Of a DNA stretch of 64,000 bases, positions 35,235 to 44,711 are shown piece after piece. The notes beneath the pieces were generated by a model. It saw nothing but the letters and a program-made list of their open reading frames with translations. It searched no databases and was not told the DNA's origin. The stretch spans positions 496,001 through 560,000 of the forward strand of contig JAACJG010000002.1 in NCBI GenBank assembly GCA_009917695.1, written 5' to 3'. Every line of letters begins with the position of its first letter. The stretch's first letter is position 1. A program made the position numbers and the translations under genes. Source of the stretch: Candidatus Rifleibacterium amylolyticum (GTDB taxonomy: Bacteria > Muiribacteriota > Ozemobacteria > Ozemobacterales > Ozemobacteraceae).

Positions 35235-36314
35235 TCACAGACCCCACTTATTGCGATCGATACTCGAAGTGTCAACGCTGGTTCCGTTTTCTTCGGCGAA
35301 TTTTTTAAAGTCGTCGATCTGCTTTACCACTTCCTGGCCGGCATTGAAAATCTCGAACTTGGCATTGTACATTTCCTTGATGGCTTTTGTATCCATGCCG
35401 GATGAAAAAAGACCACCCGTGCCGCCGATGTTCTTGATCTTGTTCCAGTCCATTTTATCTTTGGTATCCATAGCCGCCAGTGCTTCTTTAACCTGCCTGG
35501 CCTTTTTTTTCTGTGAGTCTGAAAGCTTACCGTCGCAACCCGGGTCATAAAGCGCCTTAGGGTCAAGATCGAGAATATCCTTGTCAATGTTGCCGAGCTG
35601 TTTTTCAACATCTTTGAGACCATTGAACAGTTCATCTTTGACCTTTTTGATCTCGCCAACCGTCATATTGGCGACATCCGCACCAGCGGCCGACCATTCA
35701 CTGGTGAATTTCTGGGTCAATGCCTTGGCGTCTTCCTTTACGCCGGCCATAACGCTGCCCTGCGTCGCAAAAAACTTGTTAACATCGCCAACATCACGCC
35801 AGAACGCATCAAGCTCTTCAGAGCTGTCTTCACGCATGACAATAAGCTTTTCCTGAGCGTATTCTGGCGCCTGATCTTCAGGAATTCCATCGAGAGCGGC
35901 TTTCAGTTTGAGTGAAACGACGAGACGACCAGCCTCAGGCGTTTCGCTTACCACAAAATCTACAACATTTCGGCTCACAACCCACTTCTTCCCGTCAAAG
36001 CGTCGATACAGCTCAGGAGCTGAATAAAAATAACTCAGCGGCACATCTTTAGTCTCATCGCCACCTGGTTTGCGCACTTTGATTTCGATAACCTCATCGC
36101 TGGCCTGCTTAAATGTGCCCTTGCGCGCCTGACTGAGATCATTCTCGAGCAGTTTGAAAACCTTGTTGGCTTCCTGCTTGATATAGTCTCGACTGGTCAC
36201 AATCGCTCTTTTCGCCGAAGCGTCCTTGAGCAGGTAATAGATCGGTACCGAAATAATCGACAGAATCACCACGCCCACCATAATCTCGATCAGTGTTGTG
36301 CCACGCTTTTTCAT
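35235..36314 (-). CDS. Prepilin-like protein (minor pseudopilin, GspJ/PilW position)
   Basis: A 359-residue protein with a type IV prepilin leader, MKKRG followed by TTLIEIMVGVVILSIISV: Gly at -1 and Glu at +5, the substrate of prepilin peptidase. The rest is a globular and partly coiled domain without known family, longer than typical GspJ (about 200). Third gene of a minus-strand operon after a large GspK/PilX-like gene and a smaller prepilin. GGGGAG precedes the ATG. Its place and size suggest a pseudopilus tip component. Confidence 0.8.
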   Translation of the reverse strand: MKKRGTTLIEIMVGVVILSIISVPIYYLLKDASAKRAIVTSRDYIKQEANKVFKLLENDLSQARKGTFKQASDEVIEIKVRKPGGDETKDVPLSYFYSAPELYRRFDGKKWVVSRNVVDFVVSETPEAGRLVVSLKLKAALDGIPEDQAPEYAQEKLIVMREDSSEELDAFWRDVGDVNKFFATQGSVMAGVKEDAKALTQKFTSEWSAAGADVANMTVGEIKKVKDELFNGLKDVEKQLGNIDKDILDLDPKALYDPGCDGKLSDSQKKKARQVKEALAAMDTKDKMDWNKIKNIGGTGGLFSSGMDTKAIKEMYNAKFEIFNAGQEVVKQIDDFKKFAEENGTSVDTSSIDRNKWGL

Positions 36315-36335
36315 GCTTTTTCTCCCCTCGTCCGA

Positions 36336-36800
36336 TCAGGGCTTTACGATCAGAAAAGATTTGTTGCGAACCACCGGCGGCGCATTGCCGGCCCGGCTGA
36401 ATGAACAGGAAATATCAGTCTGAACCATAGTTTTGTCAGGCTTGCCCTCTTTGAGCAGAAACGACCAGGTGCCGACCACTGCAAAATCCTTGTATTTCTT
36501 CTGAATCTCAAGAACTTCGCTCAGGCTTATCGGATAAAAGCCGTCGGAAAGCGCAAAGGGGCCGGCTTCTTCGGCCGCGTTGGTGCCTTCGGCGTCGATT
36601 CTTTCGTAAAAACGCTTGAATGGCATCGCCGTGAGCTCTGTCTTGATGCTTTCAAGAATACGTTCTGCCATTTGTATCTTTTCGGTCTCGATAACTGTTA
36701 CCGCATCACTGGAAGACATGCGCATAAGAGGTATAAGGGCGACGACCAGTATGGTCAACGCCAGGCAGATTTCGACAAGTGTTACGGCTCTTTGTTTCAT
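36336..36800 (-). CDS. Prepilin-like protein (minor pseudopilin, GspI/PilV position)
   Basis: A 154-residue protein starting MKQRA then VTLVEICLALTILVVALIP: Glu at +5 is present, but the residue before the cleavage site is Ala rather than the usual Gly. ATG 36800 is used because the longer frame overlaps the upstream gene and only this start puts the leader at the N-terminus. It begins four bases after the upstream stop and ends 21 bases before the next prepilin gene, so all three are probably cotranscribed. Confidence 0.78.
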   Translation of the reverse strand: MKQRAVTLVEICLALTILVVALIPLMRMSSSDAVTVIETEKIQMAERILESIKTELTAMPFKRFYERIDAEGTNAAEEAGPFALSDGFYPISLSEVLEIQKKYKDFAVVGTWSFLLKEGKPDKTMVQTDISCSFSRAGNAPPVVRNKSFLIVKP

Positions 36801-36804
36801 ATTG

Positions 36805-39381
36805 TCAGTTCCGGTCTGTTTTTTCGAATTTGAAGTATGCGGTCTGAGCACTGAAAGTGACATAATAACGGGTCGGGTCCCATTTTGCCACCGGTCTGAT
36901 CATCGACAGCAGCGAACTGCGGCAATGGTTCGACTGGTAGTAGACATGCAGGTCACCTTTGAGTTCTTTACGATCGAAGCGGTTCAAAACAAGATTACCA
37001 TAAACCTTCATTGTTGCCCCGATCGGATTGGAGATACCCTTGTCGCCAAACAGGCAGGCATGTATCTCGCGATTGCCGTAATGGTTGGCAATCCACCCAT
37101 TGCGCGCCACGATCGAAAATACTGTGGCATTACCATTGGCATCGAACTCTTCCTTGGTAATATTTCCTTTTAAATGGACATTGGCCGCAGCCACGATGAT
37201 ACCTCGCCCCATAACATGCAGATCATCTTCGAGCCAGAGACTGTCGTTGATAAAAGTTACACCGTCGCAGATAAAAGTGCGCTTGCCCTTGTAGTCGATG
37301 ACGCGATTCTCGATATCTCGGTTGAAATCACGCGAAGTCGGGTAAAAGTAGCTGGCTTTCTTGAGATACTGCGTTGGCGAATAGGTATTGGCCGGCAGGT
37401 TACCCTTGTCGTTGGGGTTCCAGGCGGCTTTAGCCTCATCATCGCTCTTATAAGGCGGAAACATGCAATAGCCATAAGGTTCTTTCTTGGCCTTGACCCA
37501 GAACCATGGAATCGGAATATCGAGTCCGGCAAAGCCGATAATCGGAATCGGCGGTATGTAAATCTTGACCAGCAGCAGACTGATATGGCTGTAGACTTTC
37601 TTGAGATAACCTTCGACTCGCATCGAGAATGGAAATTCCATAAACAGATGTCCAAACAACAGGTTACTGGCAAAGCGCGGCGGAATCGGCAGCCAGTAAT
37701 TACCTATATCTCCGGGTTTCCCGCCACCGAAATACGGCCAGTCAAAGGGTTTCCCTTTATCCCAGAAATTGTAACGAACACTCTTGAGATTCGGAATGAC
37801 ATTGTGCTTGTCATCAGCATGTTCAGAGGGATGATCTCCGCTGCATGCCGTCTTTGGATAGCCGGAGTCGGATTTATGAGGCGTCAGCAGCGCGACGATT
37901 TCCATGCGTTTGAAGACTTCCAGGGCGTCACTTCCGAATGGCCATTTATCGAAAAGCGTCAGCTTGATGAGCATTTCTTTAGTGCCGTTAACGCGCACCA
38001 GACCAGGTAACTGCAGTTTACGCGCAAGATCTTTGATATTGAACGAAAAAATGTTTTTGACGGTGTCGAAAAGTGAGGTGAACGAAGGCATATTATGAAT
38101 GACAAGAGTGCCGCCGCCTTCGTCCCAGTTGATCTGGTCGTCGCCCTGCCAGCTGTCGAAATTCTCGAGAGACTTTTCGTAAAGCAGCTTCGAATTGGCG
38201 ATAAAGAATGTGTAATCAGAGGCAATCGGCTGAATGTCGGCAACCCTGAACTCACGGTGCATTACCAGTTTTTTCTTGATCACGGTTTCTTCGGGATAAT
38301 GAGGATAATACTCGACTTCGGCGACAACTTCGAAAAAGCCCTGCTTCTCGACAGTGACATCGAAGGTAACGTTGCCGGCAAATGCCCGCAAAAATTCGGG
38401 AATGCAGTTCTGGATGGCCGATTCGATACGCTCGTTGATTGCCTTGAAGTCAATATGGAACTGTAGTTTATCGCCAAAGATCTTTTTGGCAATTTTCTGC
38501 GGGGTCAACCCGAATTGAGAAGAGATTTTATTAAAAATCGCATCGACCGGCTTCTGTAAGATAATGCCTACTGGCACCGGCACGCCCTGTACGATGATGG
38601 TTATGCCTGATATATCCGGGGCCTTGAGCAACGGAGTGTCAGGCAGAAACTTGATAACATCGATATTGGGCATCTGAAAACCGCCCTCGCCTGAGTTTTC
38701 GCCGGTCGGATCCTTGTTGATACCAGAGACCACATCGGCCGCGCCGATCTTGATCTTGTCATATATCGAGCCGAGAAAACCGGTTACCTTGCGCAGTGGC
38801 ACTTCGACGCCACCAACCATGAAGTCAGGATTGTCGGCGAGAATGGCAAATGCCTTTTTGATTCTGGCAGTACACACCACGCGAACGCGACCGCCACGAG
38901 CATCGAACATGCCTTTAAGTGGCGCCAGCGGGGCCTCTGGATCTTCAGAAACCGTATCGTAAACATAAACAATGCCATCTTCATAAAGAGGCTTGAAAAG
39001 AACGTTATTGAAGAGATCGAGCTGGACGTCGATACCGTTGGCTTTGGCGTTTTCAAAGCTGACCGGGTCAACATACGCGGCAGCCACCGGTGCCGGCAAA
39101 CGGAAATACATGAACCAGCTGCGCAAAAGCTTATCTGGTTTCGAAAACAGCTCCCAGAAGGCGCTATAATCGTTCATGTTGTCTTTAACTATTTTAAAAG
39201 TCAGGTTCGCTGCAGATTCGGCGCATTCTTCAGCATGCTTTTCGTGGCTCGAAAACACTGTGCTCCAGCGTCCCGACATGGTTATGCGCGAAATGGCGAT
39301 GCCGACCAGAACCAGAACGGCGAGAACGCCAAGCGCCATCAGGTAGGCAGATCCACTCTTGCGTTTATAGCGTTGTTGCAC
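36805..39381 (-). CDS. Very large GspK/PilX-like pseudopilin
   Basis: An 858-residue protein whose N-terminus (VQQRYKRKSG then SAYLMALGVLAVLVLVGIA) is a PilX/GspK-type leader; position +5 is Met, not Glu, as expected for a tip pseudopilin. The rest has no family I recognise until the last 150 residues, which read as a beta-solenoid (DGVTFINDSLWLEDDLHVMG and following). PilX is about 170 and GspK about 330 residues, so this is unusually long. GTG 39381 follows a perfect GGAGGAG by six bases; an ATG at 39402 would leave only about ten bases of leader after the promoter. Confidence 0.7.
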   Translation of the reverse strand: MQQRYKRKSGSAYLMALGVLAVLVLVGIAISRITMSGRWSTVFSSHEKHAEECAESAANLTFKIVKDNMNDYSAFWELFSKPDKLLRSWFMYFRLPAPVAAAYVDPVSFENAKANGIDVQLDLFNNVLFKPLYEDGIVYVYDTVSEDPEAPLAPLKGMFDARGGRVRVVCTARIKKAFAILADNPDFMVGGVEVPLRKVTGFLGSIYDKIKIGAADVVSGINKDPTGENSGEGGFQMPNIDVIKFLPDTPLLKAPDISGITIIVQGVPVPVGIILQKPVDAIFNKISSQFGLTPQKIAKKIFGDKLQFHIDFKAINERIESAIQNCIPEFLRAFAGNVTFDVTVEKQGFFEVVAEVEYYPHYPEETVIKKKLVMHREFRVADIQPIASDYTFFIANSKLLYEKSLENFDSWQGDDQINWDEGGGTLVIHNMPSFTSLFDTVKNIFSFNIKDLARKLQLPGLVRVNGTKEMLIKLTLFDKWPFGSDALEVFKRMEIVALLTPHKSDSGYPKTACSGDHPSEHADDKHNVIPNLKSVRYNFWDKGKPFDWPYFGGGKPGDIGNYWLPIPPRFASNLLFGHLFMEFPFSMRVEGYLKKVYSHISLLLVKIYIPPIPIIGFAGLDIPIPWFWVKAKKEPYGYCMFPPYKSDDEAKAAWNPNDKGNLPANTYSPTQYLKKASYFYPTSRDFNRDIENRVIDYKGKRTFICDGVTFINDSLWLEDDLHVMGRGIIVAAANVHLKGNITKEEFDANGNATVFSIVARNGWIANHYGNREIHACLFGDKGISNPIGATMKVYGNLVLNRFDRKELKGDLHVYYQSNHCRSSLLSMIRPVAKWDPTRYYVTFSAQTAYFKFEKTDRN

Positions 39382-39418
39382 TGTCAACTCCTCCGAAATC
39401 ATGCTGAGTCCCCTTTTA

Positions 39419-39447
39419 ATTATACTCTATAGTCAACGCGCACACAA
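39419..39447 (-). promoter_or_regulatory. Sigma70-type promoter for the pseudopilin operon
   Basis: On the minus strand TTGTGT (39447-39442), 17 bases, TATAAT (39424-39419). Expected transcript start is near 39412. Confidence 0.55.
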
Positions 39448-39474
39448 CGAGGGGGTGTACACACTATTTCCTGA

Positions 39475-42390
39475 CTAAGGCTGTCCGGAAAACATCTTCT
39501 GGAACTGCCCATCCATGCCTTTGAGCACTTCGAGACTTTCACGGGCTTCGGCATCACTCTCACCCTGGGCCTTAAGGCCTGAAACTATTTCATCAGCGCC
39601 TGTGCCATCGATTGCCAGCTGATTGCTGATATCCATAACCGATGAAAAGTAACGGCCGAAATCCTGAAAAGCGGCAATATCCTTATATTCAGGAATATTC
39701 TTCAATTCTTTCAGCAAACGATCCTGCCATTTCATCCAGGAGGCGCGATCTCCTTTCGCCTGTGCAATTTCTGCCAGTTTTGTCAGCGCCAGACATTTTC
39801 CGACGCTGTTGAGCTGCGTATCTTCGATGCACTGTTCAAAATACACCTCAGCTTCAGACATGTTTTTGAGATCGTAAGCATCGATGGCCCGGGCAAAGCC
39901 AGGATGTGAATAGGCAGCAGCCATCTGGCGAACTTCCTCTGGCTCGGATGGGTCATTTGCCTTATCGATCATGCTCTGTCGATAAGCCTTTTCGTTATCA
40001 TAACGTATTTTATCCATGTCCTGACGCGCAGTATTGAGTGCCTGCGCGTAAGCACGCCCGCCAAGAACCTCGCGCGCGCCAGTCTTGAGGTGACCCTGCC
40101 AGTCGTCAGAACCGACCTGGGTAGCGCTGCTAGATTGCTGTTCCGTTGGCAGAAAACTGACTTTGGCCCCCTGTTCGCTCATGCCACCGCGGCGACCTTT
40201 GTATTCAGGTTCACTGCCGCCAAAAAGGCTGAACATAAGAGGTATAACCACTATCACTCCGACAATGTAATGCCATTTAAACTCGTAAAGGTGCAAAAAC
40301 AGCTGTTCAACCGGCGTATGCTCATCACCATCAGATGGCGGTGGAGGCGGCAGTTCATCGTCAGCGTCGCCGACCACAGAATCGTAGGCATAAGCAGACT
40401 TCTCTGAAGAAAGCTCAGCATGCTCAGCTTTGTAGGCTTCCCAGCAGGCTGCTTCGATATCTACCGCCGGCTGAGCGAATACGCTTTCGGCTGATATCAT
40501 GGCCAGCTGCCAGATTTCTTCATGGCCGGGCTTCAGTTCTCCGAGTTTGTCGTGCGTATTGGCAAAAAGAAGTTCGAGACCATCACGGGTTGGGTTGGCG
40601 GCCACCATGTACGAGGCCTGCACAATAAGCTCTTCGTTACCCTCATACTTGAGCAGCCTCAAAAGAAGAGGCTCAGCTGACGGGTAATCGAGCTGTGGCA
40701 GCAGAGAAAGTCCAATTCGGCGAGTATCTGCTACAGCCGATCGCAGCATCGAAGAAAGATACTGCACTGCCCCTTCTTTGTCTGCAACCAGATAAACTTC
40801 GAGCGCCGCCGATTTAATGCGCGGGTCATCATCGGCCAGGAAACGATTTAGAGTCGGCAAAATCGAGTCTATATCAAGCTTACCAAGGGTTTTGACTGCC
40901 TGCGCCATAATCGGCGGTTCAGAATTTTCGAGCATTGGCAAAATAGCTGGCGCGTCGATTCGGCTGCCGAACTCATTGAGCACCTTTAACACGTCAAGAA
41001 GCAGGCTCTTTTTGATGTCAGCCTTCAGCAATGCGAGTAATGTCTGACGGGCGGCAAGATAACTGGTGTTATCGTTGATATCTTTCAACAGCCGGCGCTG
41101 TTCCATCAATGGCAGCCTGATAAAACTGGCTGCGTCAGGGAATGCCTTTGAGACGGCGACTGGACGGGCTTCGTCTCTTTTTTCAGAAGTCGGAGGGGAA
41201 GCAGGTTCGAGCAGAATGCTTATACTTTTTTTGAGTTCGTCATCGCTTTCAATTTCAAGATGCTTCTTGAGGGCCTGAATTATGGCAGGGTAGCCTGCAT
41301 AAGCGCTCAAGCGGTCTATTGCTGAGGCACGCAGTTCGCGCCGGGAACTGGCAAGATCGCGAACCGCGCATCTGACAGTGATTTCGGCGCGCCGCCGATC
41401 GATCTGTTTTTTAAGATCGGCCATGTAAGCTTCAAGCGGCTGATCGAGCAGGCCGGCCGCCTGAACAGCCTCAACACTCTGGCGAAGAATCAGCTGCATG
41501 ATGTGTTTCTTTTGATCTTTGGCCAGCAGCATTATGTCGTAAATCTTGAGTGGAAATTCACGCGACGGATTAAAAGCCGCGACAAAACCGGCTTTAACTA
41601 ACAGCAGAGGCTGTATTTCGGTACCAAGATACTGAAGAAAGAGGTTTTCGACGCGAGCAAAGTCGATCAGCATGAGTTCTCGCAGAGCTCGCTGACGGAT
41701 CAGCTGATTTTTGTGAAAAAGAAACGCCTTGATGTATTTAAGCGCTTCATTGCTATCGACAAGACGCAACAGGTGAACAGCGTGCAGCTGTACCCGAAAC
41801 GAGCGCGAGGTCAGACCGTTCCTGACCTGTCTTTTGAAGGCACTTTCATCGCGCTGATGCAACAGTGACAAAGCGGCACAGACTACTTCTACATCGGCTT
41901 CCAACAGCAGCATCGTAGCAAAATCAGCATCGGCGGCAACACCAAACTTGCCCAGAATGGTCAGACCAATTTCGAGCAGGCGGGGATTTTTTTCAGTAGC
42001 CAGGCGATCGCGCCATTGTTGCAAAGCCTGCTCTGACGGCGGCTTACGTAGAAGCTGAATGATGACCGAAGCGCGCCCGGGTTCGTCATGATCAAGCAAA
42101 TTTTCAATCGCAGCAGGGGTCAGATCGAGACCTTTAATCTGTGGTTTGAGTTCAGCCTTAAGGCGGTCGAGGTTCTCAATCCATGCGGCCAGCTGCCGGC
42201 AACCCGGTGAAGCATCGCGCGCCGAAATCTCGCGTAGTTTTGCCTGCAGATAGGGAGGCACGCCGGTGGTTACCAGTTCCTCCAGCGCTATCTGCCGGTC
42301 TGTTTCGTCGGCAGAATCGAGAGAAAGCTGGATCCACTCGTTCAGATCGAGGCGATCCGGCATTCGCGCAGCCTGCATCTGCTCAGCCAT
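39475..42390 (-). CDS. HEAT-repeat protein with membrane segment and TPR-like tail
   Basis: A 971-residue protein. Residues about 10-640 are HEAT or PBS-lyase-like helical repeats (IALEELVTTGVPPYLQAKL, IMAQAVKTLGKLDIDSILPTL, IKSAALEVYLVADKEGAVQYL). One membrane segment lies near 705-725 (YIVGVIVVIPLMFSLFGG), and the last 240 residues are helical and TPR-like on the other side. No signal peptide, so the HEAT part is cytoplasmic and the tail outside. The start is uncertain: ATG 42390 has a weak ribosome site, and ATG 42363 is an alternative. Its neighbours are pseudopilin and exported-protein genes. Confidence 0.72.
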   Translation of the reverse strand: MAEQMQAARMPDRLDLNEWIQLSLDSADETDRQIALEELVTTGVPPYLQAKLREISARDASPGCRQLAAWIENLDRLKAELKPQIKGLDLTPAAIENLLDHDEPGRASVIIQLLRKPPSEQALQQWRDRLATEKNPRLLEIGLTILGKFGVAADADFATMLLLEADVEVVCAALSLLHQRDESAFKRQVRNGLTSRSFRVQLHAVHLLRLVDSNEALKYIKAFLFHKNQLIRQRALRELMLIDFARVENLFLQYLGTEIQPLLLVKAGFVAAFNPSREFPLKIYDIMLLAKDQKKHIMQLILRQSVEAVQAAGLLDQPLEAYMADLKKQIDRRRAEITVRCAVRDLASSRRELRASAIDRLSAYAGYPAIIQALKKHLEIESDDELKKSISILLEPASPPTSEKRDEARPVAVSKAFPDAASFIRLPLMEQRRLLKDINDNTSYLAARQTLLALLKADIKKSLLLDVLKVLNEFGSRIDAPAILPMLENSEPPIMAQAVKTLGKLDIDSILPTLNRFLADDDPRIKSAALEVYLVADKEGAVQYLSSMLRSAVADTRRIGLSLLPQLDYPSAEPLLLRLLKYEGNEELIVQASYMVAANPTRDGLELLFANTHDKLGELKPGHEEIWQLAMISAESVFAQPAVDIEAACWEAYKAEHAELSSEKSAYAYDSVVGDADDELPPPPPSDGDEHTPVEQLFLHLYEFKWHYIVGVIVVIPLMFSLFGGSEPEYKGRRGGMSEQGAKVSFLPTEQQSSSATQVGSDDWQGHLKTGAREVLGGRAYAQALNTARQDMDKIRYDNEKAYRQSMIDKANDPSEPEEVRQMAAAYSHPGFARAIDAYDLKNMSEAEVYFEQCIEDTQLNSVGKCLALTKLAEIAQAKGDRASWMKWQDRLLKELKNIPEYKDIAAFQDFGRYFSSVMDISNQLAIDGTGADEIVSGLKAQGESDAEARESLEVLKGMDGQFQKMFSGQP

Positions 42391-42414
42391 CTTTATACCA
42401 TCTGCTCACAAGAT

Positions 42415-42448
42415 AAAAACTCCGCCTCCAGTATACCAGAGGCGGAGT
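42415..42448 (-). terminator. Rho-independent terminator after the 42467 gene
   Basis: A perfect ten-base stem, ACTCCGCCTC (42419-42428) with GAGGCGGAGT (42439-42448), a ten-base loop, then TTTTTAT on the minus strand. The HEAT-repeat gene begins only about 25 bases further on. Confidence 0.88.
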
Positions 42449-42466
42449 CATCAGCAAAAAATTATC

Positions 42467-43414
42467 TCACTGATCGTATTTTACGGCACGGACTTTTTTG
42501 ATGCCAGCCAGTGGCTGGTCGTATTGAGGCAGCAGATTGATGCCGTCAACGGCCATAACACCGTAATCACGTGAAAACAACAGATAAAGAGTATTCCCCG
42601 AACAGGCGATATCTGGCCCGCGCGCGTTTAGCAATTCAATGGCACCACTTTTGCCGAGAAAACCTGCCGCAAAAGGAGTACTGTAAAACAGACCGCCGCT
42701 AAGTGAGTATTCTAGATCAGCAATAACCTGGTGAGGATGCTGGTAAAACCGGTGCAGCTGCTTCTGCTCATCAATTTTGACAATGAGCCGGCCAATCGCA
42801 ACCCAGGTGTTTACGCCATCACCGGCAACGGCATTAACAGGGACCTCAGACTCGAAAATTTTCTGAAATTCAGCTATGCCACGGGTGCCCTTGTAAGCAT
42901 GCGGCTTGAACAGCCATACGCTGTTCTCACTGTTTTCTTTGCCGCAAATGAAATACAAACAGTTGTCAGCTCCCTTGAACATGCGTATACAGTCAGGTGG
43001 CAGCATGGCAACAGGCTGCAGGCTGACGGTCGGCTGCTGACCGTTCTGGCCGGGAACAACGCTGAGAAGCGCCAGACGGGAAGTTGTTGCAAAAAGCATG
43101 ACACCGTTATCCAGACAGACAAAGTCCCAGAAAGTCTCTGGCAGCTTGAAGCTGTATTTTTTCTCAGGACAAATCACGCTACCATCAGCAAAACCGATCC
43201 AGGAATGGCCATCGGCGTCTACGGTGAAGCTCATGCGCATATCGCGGTAATGTTTGGCAAACCCTTCGCCGGCAGGTGGAATGACCCAGCGGGCATTTAC
43301 GCTCTCAGCCATTGGCAACAGAAGCGTTGCATCAGGCATAATGTCGATAGCCGCTACGGCCGAGGGAATCAAAGCCAGCATCAGAGATAAGATAAAAAAA
43401 AGATTTTTCATCAT
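42467..43414 (-). CDS. Exported propeller-like protein
   Basis: A 315-residue protein with a signal peptide (residues 1-21, MMKNLFFILSLMLALIPSAV). The mature part shows repeated short beta strands with WIGFADGSVI, LYFICGKENSENSVWLF, VAGDGVNTWVAIGRLIVKID and LYLLFSRDYGVMAVDG, the pattern of a ligand-sensor or kelch-like beta-propeller. ATG 43414 has GGGAG five bases upstream and overlaps the stop of the preceding gene by four bases (ATGA), so translation is coupled to it. A strong terminator follows. Confidence 0.68.
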   Translation of the reverse strand: MMKNLFFILSLMLALIPSAVAAIDIMPDATLLLPMAESVNARWVIPPAGEGFAKHYRDMRMSFTVDADGHSWIGFADGSVICPEKKYSFKLPETFWDFVCLDNGVMLFATTSRLALLSVVPGQNGQQPTVSLQPVAMLPPDCIRMFKGADNCLYFICGKENSENSVWLFKPHAYKGTRGIAEFQKIFESEVPVNAVAGDGVNTWVAIGRLIVKIDEQKQLHRFYQHPHQVIADLEYSLSGGLFYSTPFAAGFLGKSGAIELLNARGPDIACSGNTLYLLFSRDYGVMAVDGINLLPQYDQPLAGIKKVRAVKYDQ

Positions 43415-44562
43415 TTCGCTCCCATCCATTCAAGGAATGCCCGCTGCCCGGTAGTGGACTCTTCCTTTATTTCCTGCCAGAAGGCCGACCGGTCATGTGT
43501 TGCTCCAACAGCAGAACTCGCTTTATCCATAAAGTTATTCAGAGCTTCAAAAGCGACATTTGTATATATCTTACGGCCGGCTTCAGCAATTGCCGCCTGT
43601 GGCACGGCAATACGACCTACGACAAAATCAGCAAGTGCCGCGATGCCTTTCGCAGTATCACGAAAAGCCAGGGTTACCTTTGCCAGCGCCACTCCATCTT
43701 TCATCAATGCACCCATTTCAGCGTCAGTGGCTGCCTCAAAAACTTCGGTCGGAGCTGCCGCTATAATATTCTGCAGGTAATCGCCGGCAAAGTTGACCAC
43801 GCCATTTCGCACTGGGACCAGATCTTTGGCAACTTCAGCGGCAGGACTGCCATCAGGCATCTGCAGAAAATCACGCAGCTTCTGCTGATCGAGTCTGGCC
43901 ACATTTTGGGCTTCAGCAAGCCCGACCGGCAGCCTGAGCACTTTGCGAACGCGCTCGGGGGTGTCTTCGGCACTCACCATCTGCTTCCAGAGATCGAGCA
44001 TCCTGCGATCGAGATTTGCCAGTTCGGCCTGCTGCTGTGAGTTGAGGTTTCCCTGTTTCTGCAATGCTTCGATCTGCTTCTGAACGCTGGTCATGTCACT
44101 CAAACCGCTGAGAGGAGGTACTTTGCCTGCTGCCGGGCTTTTCTTTGAGCTCGACTTGAGTTGCCATTTGGGCGGGAGCTTCTTGCGCACAATATCCAGC
44201 TGTTTTTGTCGCTCTTTATCAGCCTTTCGCCATTCCTCCCATTCTCGGTCCTTCTGGCGTTCGCGCGCTTGCCGTGCGCGCTTCTTGCGCTCCTGTTGAC
44301 GCGCTTCGCGGGCTTTCTGACGTTGTTCCCGCCGCCACTCGCGATTAAGTTCTTCCTGAGGATCGACGTAGTTGTAGGTGGGCTGCTGATAATTCGAGTT
44401 CGAATAATCAGAGGGGTCAACCGGCGTTGGCTCAGGCACATCAGGCACACTGGGCGCCGATCCACCGTATATGCTCAATAGCTGGTCATAAGCCCCTGCC
44501 CACACAACATCAGGCAAAAACATCAATAAACCTACAAAGACGACATAGATCAACTTGCGCAT
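43411..44562 (-). CDS. Exported protein with charged single-helix region
   Basis: A 383-residue protein with a signal peptide (1-22). A proline-rich stretch (PSVPDVPEPTPVDPSDYSN) leads to a highly charged helix at about 70-130 (Arg, Glu, Lys and Gln only, with repeated RQKAREARQQERKKR type sequence), typical of a stable single alpha helix or coiled coil. The C-terminal 200 residues are helical without known family. GGAGACAGT precedes the ATG. It is the first gene of a two-gene unit with the propeller-like protein. Confidence 0.68.
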   Translation of the reverse strand: MRKLIYVVFVGLLMFLPDVVWAGAYDQLLSIYGGSAPSVPDVPEPTPVDPSDYSNSNYQQPTYNYVDPQEELNREWRREQRQKAREARQQERKKRARQARERQKDREWEEWRKADKERQKQLDIVRKKLPPKWQLKSSSKKSPAAGKVPPLSGLSDMTSVQKQIEALQKQGNLNSQQQAELANLDRRMLDLWKQMVSAEDTPERVRKVLRLPVGLAEAQNVARLDQQKLRDFLQMPDGSPAAEVAKDLVPVRNGVVNFAGDYLQNIIAAAPTEVFEAATDAEMGALMKDGVALAKVTLAFRDTAKGIAALADFVVGRIAVPQAAIAEAGRKIYTNVAFEALNNFMDKASSAVGATHDRSAFWQEIKEESTTGQRAFLEWMGAK

Positions 44563-44666
44563 ACTGTCTCCAGAAATAGCTTGGATATTATCGCTACGAT
44601 GTAATCAGCAGCAAAAAACGCACTGGCACATTATACACCTACTGCATAAACAGTAAAAGCAGACAT

Positions 44667-44695
44667 AAAAAAAACCGGGTTGGCAGCCCGGGTTT
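44667..44695 (-). terminator. Rho-independent terminator after the 44712 gene
   Basis: On the minus strand AACCCGGG and CCCGGTT pair around a seven-base loop with one bulged C, followed by eight T residues. Confidence 0.85.
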
Positions 44696-44711
44696 GATCA
44701 ATTTACACAGT

